Below are positions 1-5,175 of a stretch of DNA of 8,496 nucleotides, one piece after another. Every line of letters starts with the position of its first letter. The stretch's first letter is position 1. The translations under genes were made by a program, and so were the position numbers. Location: the NCBI GenBank assembly GCA_903861235.1, contig CAIOTP010000031.1:1-8496 (forward strand). Direction: 5' to 3'. Below the pieces are notes generated by a model. That model worked only from the letters and a program-made list of their open reading frames with translations, was not told the origin of the DNA and made no database searches. The DNA comes from an uncultured bacterium (GTDB lineage: Bacteria; Planctomycetota; Phycisphaerae; Phycisphaerales; SM1A02).

Positions 1-272
1 GTGTAGGGGACGAGCTTCTCCTCGTTCTCCACTTCCGCGTGGCGCCGGCCCATGAAGCGCTTGATGCTGAAGACGGTGTTCTTGGGGTTGGTCACCTGCT
101 GGTGACGGGCGGGCTGGCCGACCAGCCGCTCACCCTTCTCGGTGAAGCCGACCACGCTGGGGGTGGTGCGGCTGCCGGAGGCGTTGATGAGGACCTTGGG
201 CTGACCGCCCTCCATGACGGCCACGACGGAGTTGGTGGTGCCGAGGTCGATTCCGATGATCTTTCCTGACAT
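1..272 (-). CDS. dnaK: Chaperone DnaK (Hsp70), N-terminal part, cut by window edge
   Basis: This is the start of the Hsp70 chaperone, an ATPase that binds and releases unfolded cytoplasmic proteins together with DnaJ and GrpE. The 90 visible codons run from ATG at 272 off the left edge, so the stop and most of the nucleotide-binding domain are missing. The first residues MSGKIIGIDLGTTNSVVAVM hold the phosphate-1 loop of the actin/Hsp70 fold, with the Thr pair at residues 12-13. RTTPSVVGF (35-43) and NTVFSIKRFMGRR (65-77) follow; Lys71 corresponds to the catalytic lysine of Escherichia coli DnaK (Lys70). An AAAGGAAA stretch about 10 bases before the ATG serves as ribosome binding site. The gene is transcribed away from the EEP gene at 461, and neither grpE nor dnaJ lies upstream. 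I see no CIRCE element (TTAGCACTC-N9-GAGTGCTAA) in the 188-base leader. The identification is essentially certain. Confidence 0.97.
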   Translation of the reverse strand, partial: MSGKIIGIDLGTTNSVVAVMEGGQPKVLINASGSRTTPSVVGFTEKGERLVGQPARHQQVTNPKNTVFSIKRFMGRRHAEVENEEKLVPY

Positions 273-284
273 GGTGATGGGTTT

Positions 285-323
285 CCTTTCGTCCGCGGGG
301 CCTGCAGCCTTCGGGGACGAAGG
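285..323 (-). promoter_or_regulatory. dnaK leader with two competing hairpins, one covering the ribosome binding site
   Basis: Read on the minus strand, the dnaK leader holds a perfect 6-bp hairpin, CCTTCG-TCCC-CGAAGG (323 to 308). The same left arm extended, CCTTCGTCC (323 to 315), can instead pair with GGACGAAAGG (294 to 285), giving seven continuous pairs plus two more after a bulged A. That second pairing would cover the GAAAGG part of the dnaK ribosome binding site. The complementarity is seen directly; a regulatory role, such as temperature-dependent control, is inference. No recognisable heat-shock sigma promoter (CTTGAAA/CCCCAT) was found in this gap. Confidence 0.3.
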
Positions 324-445
324 AGAGTAAGCAACCGCGATGCCAATCCGCCTCGGCGCGTCGCAAGCCCGGTTTCTTCGCTTGTGACGCCCGCCCGACT
401 GCAGAGGGCCAGGCCCGGCCCGCGAAGCCTGCCAATTGGGCACCC

Positions 446-451
446 TATGCT
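446..451 (+). promoter_or_regulatory. Possible -10 hexamer (TATGCT) for a leaderless EEP transcript
   Basis: TATGCT fits the TANNNT pattern and ends nine bases before the ATG at 461. There is no Shine-Dalgarno sequence before that ATG (the bases between are CCCCGCCCG). Together these would suit a transcript starting at or very near the start codon. I see no convincing -35 at the expected distance, so this is a weak call. Confidence 0.25.
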
Positions 452-460
452 CCCCGCCCG

Positions 461-1444
461 ATGAAGCGTGTCCTCCTGCCCTCGCTGGCTGCCCGGGGCG
501 CCATGGTCGTGGCGTGGGCCGTGGTCACGCTGTGGCTGACGGGGCTCGCGCTCTCGGATCGCTTCGCGTGGTCCCAGTGGCTGGCCTGGATCCCTTCACC
601 TTCCGTGGCCTTGGCGGCCCTGGGCACGGCCTGGCTGCTGTGGCTGGCACGCGTGAAGAACTGGCGTGCCCAAGCTGCCATCATGGCGCTGATCGCGATT
701 GCCGCCGCAGCCTGGACTGTTCATGCGAACCTGGGACTTGGGGGCACGACCCATGGCACGGGCCCGGCCATCAGCGTGCTGCAATGGAACACCGATTGGC
801 CTTCCGGCGACGATCCCCGATCGGCGTCGGCGCTGGCCGCGGAGCCCGCCGACTTCGTGCTCATCAGCAATCGAGGCTCGATCACCGCGGCCGAGCGGGT
901 GCAGGCATGGGCCGGTCCCGATGCTCGGGTGTTTGGCGCGGGTCCCTTCGCGCTGGTGACAAGGTGGCCTGTGGTGGAGGCCACCCAGATCGCCGCGGGC
1001 GGTGAGGGTCGGCAGCTGTGGTGGGTGGCCCGCTTCACGGTGGTGCCACCCGGATGGGAGGGCCGGCCGCTGCGGATCGGCATGATCGATCTGCCGAGCC
1101 GGCCGACGCTGCCCAGAGCTGCGATCGCGGCGGCGTTGGCCAAGGCATGCGAGCAGGGCGGCCTGGGCGAGGTGGATCTGGTCGCCGGCGACTTCAATGC
1201 GACGGAGTCCAGCGTGATCCTGAGGACCTGCTTCGGCGGCATGGAGGACGCCCTCTGCGTGGGTGGTCGGGGCTGGCTGGCCACCTGGCCCCGCGTGCTG
1301 CCGCTGTGGCGGATCGACCACATCCTGATCTCTCCGCGGCTCGAGGCGAGGAACGGTTGGGTGGTCGACCCCGGGGTGAGTCATCACCGGATGAGCGTGG
1401 CGATCCTGGGGGAGCGGCGGGCGCTCGGACGCGAAGGGCCCTGA
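461..1444 (+). CDS. Membrane-anchored endonuclease/exonuclease/phosphatase-fold protein, degenerate active site
   Basis: The 327-residue protein begins with three hydrophobic segments (about 13-31, 47-63 and 71-88), followed by an EEP-fold domain (about 102-320), the superfamily of DNase I, Mg-dependent phosphodiesterases and sphingomyelinases. Domain landmarks are SVLQWNT with Asn110, GDFNAT (243-248), RIDHILIS (284-291) and SHHRMSVAIL (307-316). GDFN and the IDH motif are intact. Three usual positions differ: the metal-binding Glu after the second strand is Asn137 (DFVLISN), the His of the usual (T/N)HL motif appears as Asp210 (MIDLPS), and the Asp of the final SDH motif is His308. Substrate is unknown; with an odd number of membrane segments the domain may face the periplasm, but topology was not computed. 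ATG 461 is the first start in frame and lacks a Shine-Dalgarno. The gene converges with the pseudopilin gene. Family is fairly sure; activity is uncertain. Confidence 0.82.
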   Translation: MKRVLLPSLAARGAMVVAWAVVTLWLTGLALSDRFAWSQWLAWIPSPSVALAALGTAWLLWLARVKNWRAQAAIMALIAIAAAAWTVHANLGLGGTTHGTGPAISVLQWNTDWPSGDDPRSASALAAEPADFVLISNRGSITAAERVQAWAGPDARVFGAGPFALVTRWPVVEATQIAAGGEGRQLWWVARFTVVPPGWEGRPLRIGMIDLPSRPTLPRAAIAAALAKACEQGGLGEVDLVAGDFNATESSVILRTCFGGMEDALCVGGRGWLATWPRVLPLWRIDHILISPRLEARNGWVVDPGVSHHRMSVAILGERRALGREGP

Positions 1445-1451
1445 GTCGGGA

Positions 1452-2231
1452 TCAGTTGGAGACCTTCTGCATGGCCGACACCAGACGGCCGAAGACATCG
1501 CGCTGGTTCTCGACCGAGAGTCGCGTGTCCATGTCCGACGGGAGTCCAGTCAGCAGCTGCTCCACTTGACGGTCGCCGATCCAGGAGATGTTGCCGTCGG
1601 CGAAGAGACCGTTGCAGCCTCGCGTGCCATGGTTGAGTTCCGGCCGGCTGGACACGCCGTCCGTGACCCAGATGGTGTTGGCGGCACTTCGCTGCGCTCC
1701 GGACACTGAAGCCGTGGTCGTCCGGACTTGCCATCGAACCCAGTAGTGGTAGTTGCCCCGAAGTTCGTCGGTGGGCGGCAAGGACCTGCTTCGCTGCGAC
1801 GAGGCCTGGAAGTGGGCTTCGTAATTTTCGTAACTGTGCTCGGTCTGGTGAGCCGGGCAGTAGAAGGTCCGGGCGTCGTTGACACGGCGACCAGACCAGA
1901 GCCGGCCGAGGCCGTCCCAATCGAAGGTGGACGATGCGGAGCCCGTCGAGGCGACCGAGAGCCTGGACATGAACTGTGGCGACTCGCGCTCGGCCTGGAT
2001 GGAGCGGGGCATGTCCGCGACGGAGCCGGAGGCTTGCGCATCGACCAGCCCGCTGAAGTGGACCCGGAGGTTGTTCTGGCACATGAGGCGGCGGGCCATG
2101 TCCCGGGCCTGACCGAAGGCGGGGAACAGCAGGCTGGACAGGATGGCGACGACAGCCAGCGTGACCAGCACCTCGATGAGGGTGAATCCACGCGCGGGCC
2201 GCAGGCTGGGTTGGTGACGGATGTTCACCAT
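1452..2231 (-). CDS. Prepilin-type N-terminal cleavage/methylation protein (planctomycete pseudopilin)
   Basis: This is a 259-residue type IV pilin or type II secretion pseudopilin-like protein. A short basic leader ends at Gly15, followed by FTLIEVLVTLAVVAILSSLL, the class III signal: prepilin peptidase would cut after Gly15 and methylate Phe16, with Glu20 at the usual +5 position. The hydrophobic helix (16-37) leads into ARRLMCQNNLR, the hallmark of the large planctomycete DUF1559-like family. Later landmarks are FYCPAHQ and NHGTRGCNGLFADGNISW, matching the family's C-terminal His-X9-Asp-Gly motif but with ten residues between His and Asp-Gly. The role is probably extracytoplasmic; proteins of this kind occur in many copies per planctomycete genome and their exact function is unknown. 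The gene stands alone, with no secretion or pilus genes beside it. The ATG at 2231 has no Shine-Dalgarno; it is chosen because it leaves a normal-length leader peptide. Confidence 0.88.
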   Translation of the reverse strand: MVNIRHQPSLRPARGFTLIEVLVTLAVVAILSSLLFPAFGQARDMARRLMCQNNLRVHFSGLVDAQASGSVADMPRSIQAERESPQFMSRLSVASTGSASSTFDWDGLGRLWSGRRVNDARTFYCPAHQTEHSYENYEAHFQASSQRSRSLPPTDELRGNYHYWVRWQVRTTTASVSGAQRSAANTIWVTDGVSSRPELNHGTRGCNGLFADGNISWIGDRQVEQLLTGLPSDMDTRLSVENQRDVFGRLVSAMQKVSN

Positions 2232-2285
2232 GGGCGCAAATCCAGCAAATTGAGCCGTCCAGACGGGCCTCCGGACCGTTGGGGC

Positions 2286-2311
2286 GGAACCGGTGGCTCT
2301 GTGACCATGTC
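2286..2311 (+). promoter_or_regulatory. Candidate ECF-type promoter (GGAAC-N17-TGTC) before the sigma gene
   Basis: GGAAC at 2286-2290 is the typical -35 element of many ECF sigma factors. It is followed after 17 bases by TGTC (2308-2311), close to the common CGTC -10 element. It lies about 130 bases before the sigma factor ATG, and many ECF factors transcribe their own gene. Its -10 part falls inside the palindrome cluster at 2300-2318. Such short motifs occur by chance in GC-rich DNA and the resulting leader would be long. Confidence 0.3.
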
Positions 2312-2318
2312 ACATGGT
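2300..2318. promoter_or_regulatory. Two overlapping perfect palindromes, candidate operator
   Basis: TGTGAC-CAT-GTCACA (2300-2314, 6-bp arms) overlaps ACCATGT-C-ACATGGT (2304-2318, 7-bp arms). The first resembles a CRP/FNR-family site (TGTGA-N6-TCACA) but has a 5-base rather than 6-base centre. The site lies between the divergent pseudopilin (start 2231) and sigma factor (start 2442) genes, where it could control either. The symmetry is seen directly; the binding protein is unknown. Confidence 0.45.
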
Positions 2319-2427
2319 TTCGGGATTGCGAGAAAAATGTGAGATAGTTTCTGACTTCATCCCGCCGTGGACTACCTTGGTGTATGGAGAGGAGGGGTGT
2401 CCCCTCACTTCCTAACAACCCGAGACG

Positions 2428-2433
2428 GAGGAG
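2428..2433 (+). promoter_or_regulatory. Strong ribosome binding site fixing the sigma factor start
   Basis: GGAGGA lies eight bases before the ATG at 2442 and is the best Shine-Dalgarno match in the window. It argues against the in-frame GTG at 2367, which has none and would add 25 residues unlike any sigma factor N-terminus, and against the later ATG at 2478. Confidence 0.8.
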
Positions 2434-2441
2434 AGTGGAAA

Positions 2442-3017
2442 ATGGTCTATCCATCTGGAGACGAGGAGTGGGTTTTGATGAGCCGCGTGGCTTCGGGCGA
2501 TGAAGCCGCCATCGCGGAGCTCTATGACCGCTTCGGGGCCCTGGTTTTCAAGGCCTCCCGGCAGGTGCTGAACAGCCGGGCCGAGGCCGAAGACGCCTCT
2601 CAGGAAATCTTCGTCCGCCTGTGGAAGACCGCAGACCGATTTGACCCGCGGCGGGCCCGCCTGGTCACTTGGGTCATGCTGATCGCCCGCCGCCATCTGA
2701 TCGACAGGCTTCGTCGCAAGGTCTCCAGGCCTGAAGTTCTCGGACTTGAGGCTGAGACGGAGACCTCCATGTCGGGTGAGGCCAACGCCATCCAGCCCGC
2801 CACGCCCGTGGAAGAGAACAGCGCCCTCCGGGCCCGGATCGACGAACTGCCTGCCCTGCAGCGTGAGGTGATCGAGCGGACTTACATCCGCGGCTTCACG
2901 CTCCGCGAGGTCAGCGAGCAGTTGAACGCCCCGCTCGGCACCGTGAAGAGTGCCCTGAGCCGTGGCCTGACCCGCCTCCGCGACCGCCTGGGCGACGCGG
3001 AACGCCATCTCGCCTGA
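2442..3017 (+). CDS. RNA polymerase ECF-type sigma factor (sigma-70 family, group 4)
   Basis: This 191-residue protein has only sigma regions 2 and 4, the usual size and layout of an extracytoplasmic-function sigma factor. Region 2 (about 23-92) begins IAELYDRFGALVF and contains the core-binding/-10 segment AEDASQEIFVRLWK (49-62), then FDPRRARLVTWVMLIARRHL (67-86), the DNA-melting and -10 recognition helices. A variable acidic linker spans about 95-126. Region 4 (about 127-182) contains LPALQREVIERTYIRGFT and the helix-turn-helix LREVSEQLNAPLGTVKSALS that reads the -35 element. The sequence style (WVMLIARRHLIDRLRR and a GTVKS-type region 4) resembles SigK-like ECF factors that pair with RskA-type anti-sigma factors, and such a gene does follow at 3266. 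It would direct RNA polymerase to an envelope or stress regulon when released. The sigma gene and its partner are 248 bases apart, unusually far for such pairs. A possible self-regulated promoter lies at 2286-2311. Confidence 0.95.
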   Translation: MVYPSGDEEWVLMSRVASGDEAAIAELYDRFGALVFKASRQVLNSRAEAEDASQEIFVRLWKTADRFDPRRARLVTWVMLIARRHLIDRLRRKVSRPEVLGLEAETETSMSGEANAIQPATPVEENSALRARIDELPALQREVIERTYIRGFTLREVSEQLNAPLGTVKSALSRGLTRLRDRLGDAERHLA

Positions 3018-3054
3018 TCGCCGGAACGGATTTCAGGGAATCTTTGGATGGGTG

Positions 3055-3077
3055 CATCCCCCCGGGGGGGGGTGGGG
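3055..3077. repeat. C6G9 homopolymer tract followed by TGGGG, between sigma and anti-sigma genes
   Basis: Six C (3058-3063) run directly into nine G (3064-3072), then T and four G. CATCCCC can pair with GGGGGTG across it to form a very stable hairpin, and GGATG (3046-3050) can alternatively pair with CATCC (3055-3059). No T-run follows, so it is not a standard intrinsic terminator. It might slow polymerase between the two genes, slip in length, or simply be a sequencing-prone tract; nothing in the sequence decides between these. Confidence 0.5.
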
Positions 3078-3111
3078 CGTATAGCCATTCGGATATCAAG
3101 AGGGAGTGGCG

Positions 3112-3129
3112 GAGGCCTAGAGAGGCTTC
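3112..3129 (+). repeat. Hairpin GAGGCCT-AGAG-AGGCTTC in the sigma/anti-sigma gap
   Basis: A 7-bp stem (one G-U pair in RNA) closes a four-base AGAG loop. It is not followed by a T-run. The rest of the 248-base gap (3018-3265) holds the GC tract at 3055-3077 and the inverted repeat at 3156-3174; I see no credible small gene in it. Confidence 0.3.
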
Positions 3130-3155
3130 TGGACGGGACGCCGCCCCTTTGAGCC

Positions 3156-3174
3156 GTGACACATGTTGAGTCAC
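3156..3174. promoter_or_regulatory. Inverted repeat GTGAC-N9-GTCAC before the anti-sigma gene, possible second operator
   Basis: The arms GTGAC and GTCAC are the inner arms of the palindrome at 2300-2314, here spread by a nine-base centre that also contains CATGT. It lies about 90 bases before the anti-sigma start. The likeness to the upstream site suggests the same protein might bind both, but the different spacing means the sites may be unrelated. Confidence 0.3.
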
Positions 3175-3265
3175 CGGGTGCGCGGCGGGAGGCTGCCGCT
3201 CTCTGCATTTGTCAGCGGCAAGGTCCGGCCACTCCGTGGACTGGACGAGAGGACTGGGTGCTGTG

Positions 3266-4114
3266 ATGACTCTCCGTCGCGAAGAACTGATCGAACAGGC
3301 CGCCCTGGAAGCCCTTGGACTGCTCGACGAGCGCGAGACCGAGGTGTTCGAGCGTGCCTTCGAGGACGCCCCGGAGAACATCCAAGAGCAGATCCGCCGC
3401 ATTCAGGCCGAGACCGTGACCGACGTGGCCATGCTGAGCGGCGAGGAGCCGCCCGCCGGCCTTCGTGGCAAGGTCCTTGCGGCTGTGGTCGATGCCGTTG
3501 AGGACGAGGCCCGTGAACTTCAGCCCATCGCCAGCATCGGCGTGCGGGCCCGGCGTCCGGGCCGGGCCGCTTCGACCGAAGTGGCCGTGGCGGTCTCTGA
3601 CGAGCGAGAAGTCCTCAGGCTGCGGGCGGCACAGCGACACCTGCTCGTGTGGCGGGCCGCTTCGATCGCCCTGGCGGCCTCCCTGTTGACCACCCTGTTC
3701 TGGTCGGGCATGTACCGGCTGGAGCGCTACTCGATCCAGCAGGTCGCCGACAACGGAGCCACGCTGCGTCAGCTCGAGGAGCAGTTCGGCATCAAGTTCG
3801 CCGCCGAGATGCGCAACAGTTCGTTCGTGCGGCCGGTGCAGGCCAAGATGGCCAACGCCTCCGGCACGCTCATGCTGCAGGAGTCCAGTGCCACGGGCTT
3901 CCTGATGGTGTTCGGCTTGACCCACAATCAGGCCTACACCGTCCGCGTGCTCGATGCGGCCACCGGCAGCGTGGCTTTCACGGGCAAGATCATCGGCGGC
4001 GACGGCATCACCGTGGCCAGGATCGACGGCTTCGATCGTGGCTCGCTCGCCGGCAAGCGGATCGAGCTGCTCGATGCCAAGGGTGAGCTGGTGCTGGACG
4101 ACAAGGCGGTCTGA
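3266..4114 (+). CDS. Membrane-bound RskA-type anti-sigma factor
   Basis: This 282-residue protein should hold the ECF sigma factor encoded upstream at the inner face of the membrane. Residues 1-85 (EELIEQAALEALGLLDERE..., then acidic helices) resemble the helical N-terminal sigma-binding part of RskA-like proteins, where an ALGLLD..E...FE pattern is typical. No HxxxCxxC zinc motif is present, so it belongs to the zinc-free type. A linker rich in Arg/Pro/Ala (92-110) precedes one membrane helix (about 127-149, VWRAASIALAASLLTTLFW). The outer part (150-282) has a short coiled stretch (IQQV...LRQLEEQF) and a beta-rich RskA C-terminal-like domain (TLMLQESSATGFLMVFGLTH, YTVRVLDAATG, RIELLDAKGEL). 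Signal release in this family usually involves regulated proteolysis; the trigger here is unknown. ATG 3266 is preferred because AGAGGA lies about 12 bases upstream; GTG 3263 and TTG 3209 are alternatives. A strong terminator follows. Confidence 0.85.
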   Translation: MTLRREELIEQAALEALGLLDERETEVFERAFEDAPENIQEQIRRIQAETVTDVAMLSGEEPPAGLRGKVLAAVVDAVEDEARELQPIASIGVRARRPGRAASTEVAVAVSDEREVLRLRAAQRHLLVWRAASIALAASLLTTLFWSGMYRLERYSIQQVADNGATLRQLEEQFGIKFAAEMRNSSFVRPVQAKMANASGTLMLQESSATGFLMVFGLTHNQAYTVRVLDAATGSVAFTGKIIGGDGITVARIDGFDRGSLAGKRIELLDAKGELVLDDKAV

Positions 4115-4150
4115 ACCGCCGCCACTCGACTTCCAACCTTCCCCTCCTCT

Positions 4151-4190
4151 GGCGACGCCGCGAGCCCCTCCCGCGGCGTCGCCGATTTTT
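4151..4190 (+). terminator. Strong intrinsic terminator after the anti-sigma gene
   Basis: A perfect 12-bp stem, GGCGACGCCGCG (4151-4162) with CGCGGCGTCGCC (4172-4183), encloses a nine-base loop and is followed by GA and five T (4186-4190). It lies 36 bases after the anti-sigma stop and 22 bases before the aminotransferase ATG. It therefore closes the sigma/anti-sigma unit and separates it from the next gene. Confidence 0.92.
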
Positions 4191-4199
4191 GGGCCCCGG

Positions 4200-4205
4200 T
4201 ACCTT
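4200..4205 (+). promoter_or_regulatory. Possible -10 hexamer (TACCTT) directly before the aminotransferase start
   Basis: TACCTT fits TANNNT and ends seven bases before the ATG at 4213, in a 22-base space between the terminator and the gene that has no Shine-Dalgarno. This would suit a leaderless transcript. No -35 is evident, and the upstream spacer would overlap the terminator stem, so the call is weak. Confidence 0.22.
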
Positions 4206-4212
4206 CGCGAGC

Positions 4213-5112
4213 ATGGTGATCTGGCTCAACGGATCTTTCGTGGAGGGTTCGCAGGCCGCGGTGTCTGCGCTGGACGCGGGCGTGCAGCACGGCGTGGGGC
4301 TGTTCGAGACCATGCAGGCCCGCAACGGCCGCGTGTTCCGGCTGCAGGACCACCTGGAACGGATGGCGGAGAGCGCCGCGGAACTGGAGCTGGTGGAGAA
4401 GCTTCGGGTGGAGCCGCTGGCGGAGGCGGTGGTCGCGGTCATGCAGCGATGGGGCCGGCCGGAGGCGAGGATCCGTCTGACCTTGACCGGTGGCGTGGTG
4501 AACATGCTGCGGGAGGCGCGCGAGGGGCGACCGGTGCAGGTGGAGCCCACGCTGCTGATCGTGGCTTCGCCGCCCACGCCGTTCCCGGACGAGCTCTTCG
4601 AGCGCGGCGTGGGGGTGATGGTGGCGGACGACCGCGTGAGCCCGCTCGATCGCTTCGGTGGCCACAAGACCCTCTGGTACTGGCCCAGGCTGGCGGCGCT
4701 CCGTACGGCGGCCCAGTCCGGTGCGAGCGAGGCTCTCTGGTTCGACGTGACCAATCGACTGGCGTGTGGCTGCACCAGCAACGTGTTCCTGGTGAAGGGC
4801 GATCGGCTGCTCACCCCGCTGGCCCGGGGCGAGGAGCCCCGCGGCGGCCTGCGAAGCCCGGTGCTTCCCGGCGTGGCGCGGCGGACGCTCATGGGGCTGG
4901 CCTCGGCCTGCGGTCTGCGGACGGACCGCTGCAGCCTGACGGTCGACGACGTGCTCGGTGCCGACGAGGTGTTCCTGAGCAACGTGAGCTGGGGGGTGCT
5001 GCCGGTGATCCGCATGGAGCGGAGCACCATCGGCTCGGGCGGGGTGGGCCCGGCCACGCGAAGCCTGCGGCAGGCATGGCTGCAGGCGGTGGACGGCCAC
5101 ACCCGCGGCTGA
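4213..5112 (+). CDS. Class IV PLP-dependent aminotransferase / aminodeoxychorismate lyase family protein
   Basis: This 299-residue protein has the fold type IV PLP enzyme layout shared by branched-chain and D-amino acid aminotransferases and 4-amino-4-deoxychorismate lyase (PabC, folate pathway). Landmarks in order are DAGVQHGVGLFETM (21-34), FRLQDHLERM (42-51), RIRLTLTGG (87-94), and GGHKTLWYWPRL (149-160), where Lys152 should form the Schiff base with PLP. GCTSNVFLVKGDRLLTP (186-202) and SPVLPGVARR (215-224) follow. Length is normal for the family. The Glu usually found before GTxSNVF, which contacts the PLP ring nitrogen, appears here as Cys185 (ACGCTSNVF). I cannot choose between transaminase and lyase: KTLWY recalls the KTLNY of lyases, but no folate gene is adjacent. 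ATG 4213 starts the usual VIWLNGSFV strand; there is no Shine-Dalgarno. The TTG at 4189 lies in the terminator and is unlikely. dnaE follows 91 bases later on the same strand. Confidence 0.88.
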   Translation: MVIWLNGSFVEGSQAAVSALDAGVQHGVGLFETMQARNGRVFRLQDHLERMAESAAELELVEKLRVEPLAEAVVAVMQRWGRPEARIRLTLTGGVVNMLREAREGRPVQVEPTLLIVASPPTPFPDELFERGVGVMVADDRVSPLDRFGGHKTLWYWPRLAALRTAAQSGASEALWFDVTNRLACGCTSNVFLVKGDRLLTPLARGEEPRGGLRSPVLPGVARRTLMGLASACGLRTDRCSLTVDDVLGADEVFLSNVSWGVLPVIRMERSTIGSGGVGPATRSLRQAWLQAVDGHTRG

Positions 5113-5127
5113 GGCTGGTGTGGACAA

Positions 5128-5144
5128 CCTTCCCCCGGGGAAGG
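5128..5144. repeat. Inverted repeat CCTTCCCC-C-GGGGAAGG between aminotransferase and dnaE
   Basis: Perfect 8-bp arms around one central C lie 15 bases after the aminotransferase stop. As RNA it would form a 6-bp stem with a five-base loop. No T-run follows, so it is not a clear intrinsic terminator; it could be a weak or Rho-assisted end, or an operator-like site in the dnaE leader. Confidence 0.35.
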
Positions 5145-5175
5145 AGCCGGGGTCCGTCGGCCTTACCATGGCAGC

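Noticed and set aside
273..460. CIRCE or sigma-32 control of dnaK
   Set aside because: Neither the TTAGCACTC inverted repeat nor a CTTGAAA/CCCCAT pair is present on the dnaK strand.
1441..1454. A bidirectional terminator between the convergent EEP and pseudopilin genes
   Set aside because: Only seven bases separate the stops and no hairpin with a T-run is visible there; GGGCCC alone is too short.
596..1498. A 300-codon minus-strand frame opposite the EEP gene
   Set aside because: Arg/Pro/His-rich with no motif, and antisense to a gene with EEP motifs on the plus strand.
2367..2441. GTG at 2367 as the sigma factor start
   Set aside because: It has no ribosome binding site, while ATG 2442 has GGAGGA at ideal spacing and gives a normal ECF N-terminus.
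1384..2454. A 356-codon minus-strand frame overlapping the pseudopilin and the sigma promoter region
   Set aside because: It is in a different frame from the pseudopilin, has no domain, and would run through the divergent regulatory region; the 1452-2231 frame has the clear prepilin signal.
3023..3044. GGAAC at 3023-3027 as an ECF promoter for the anti-sigma gene
   Set aside because: No GTC-type -10 element follows at 16-17 bases; the sequence there is TTTGGATG.
3058..3077. The G-rich tract as a G-quadruplex
   Set aside because: Only about three usable G-tracts are present within short distance, and the adjacent C6 would compete as a hairpin, so a four-tract quadruplex is not well supported.
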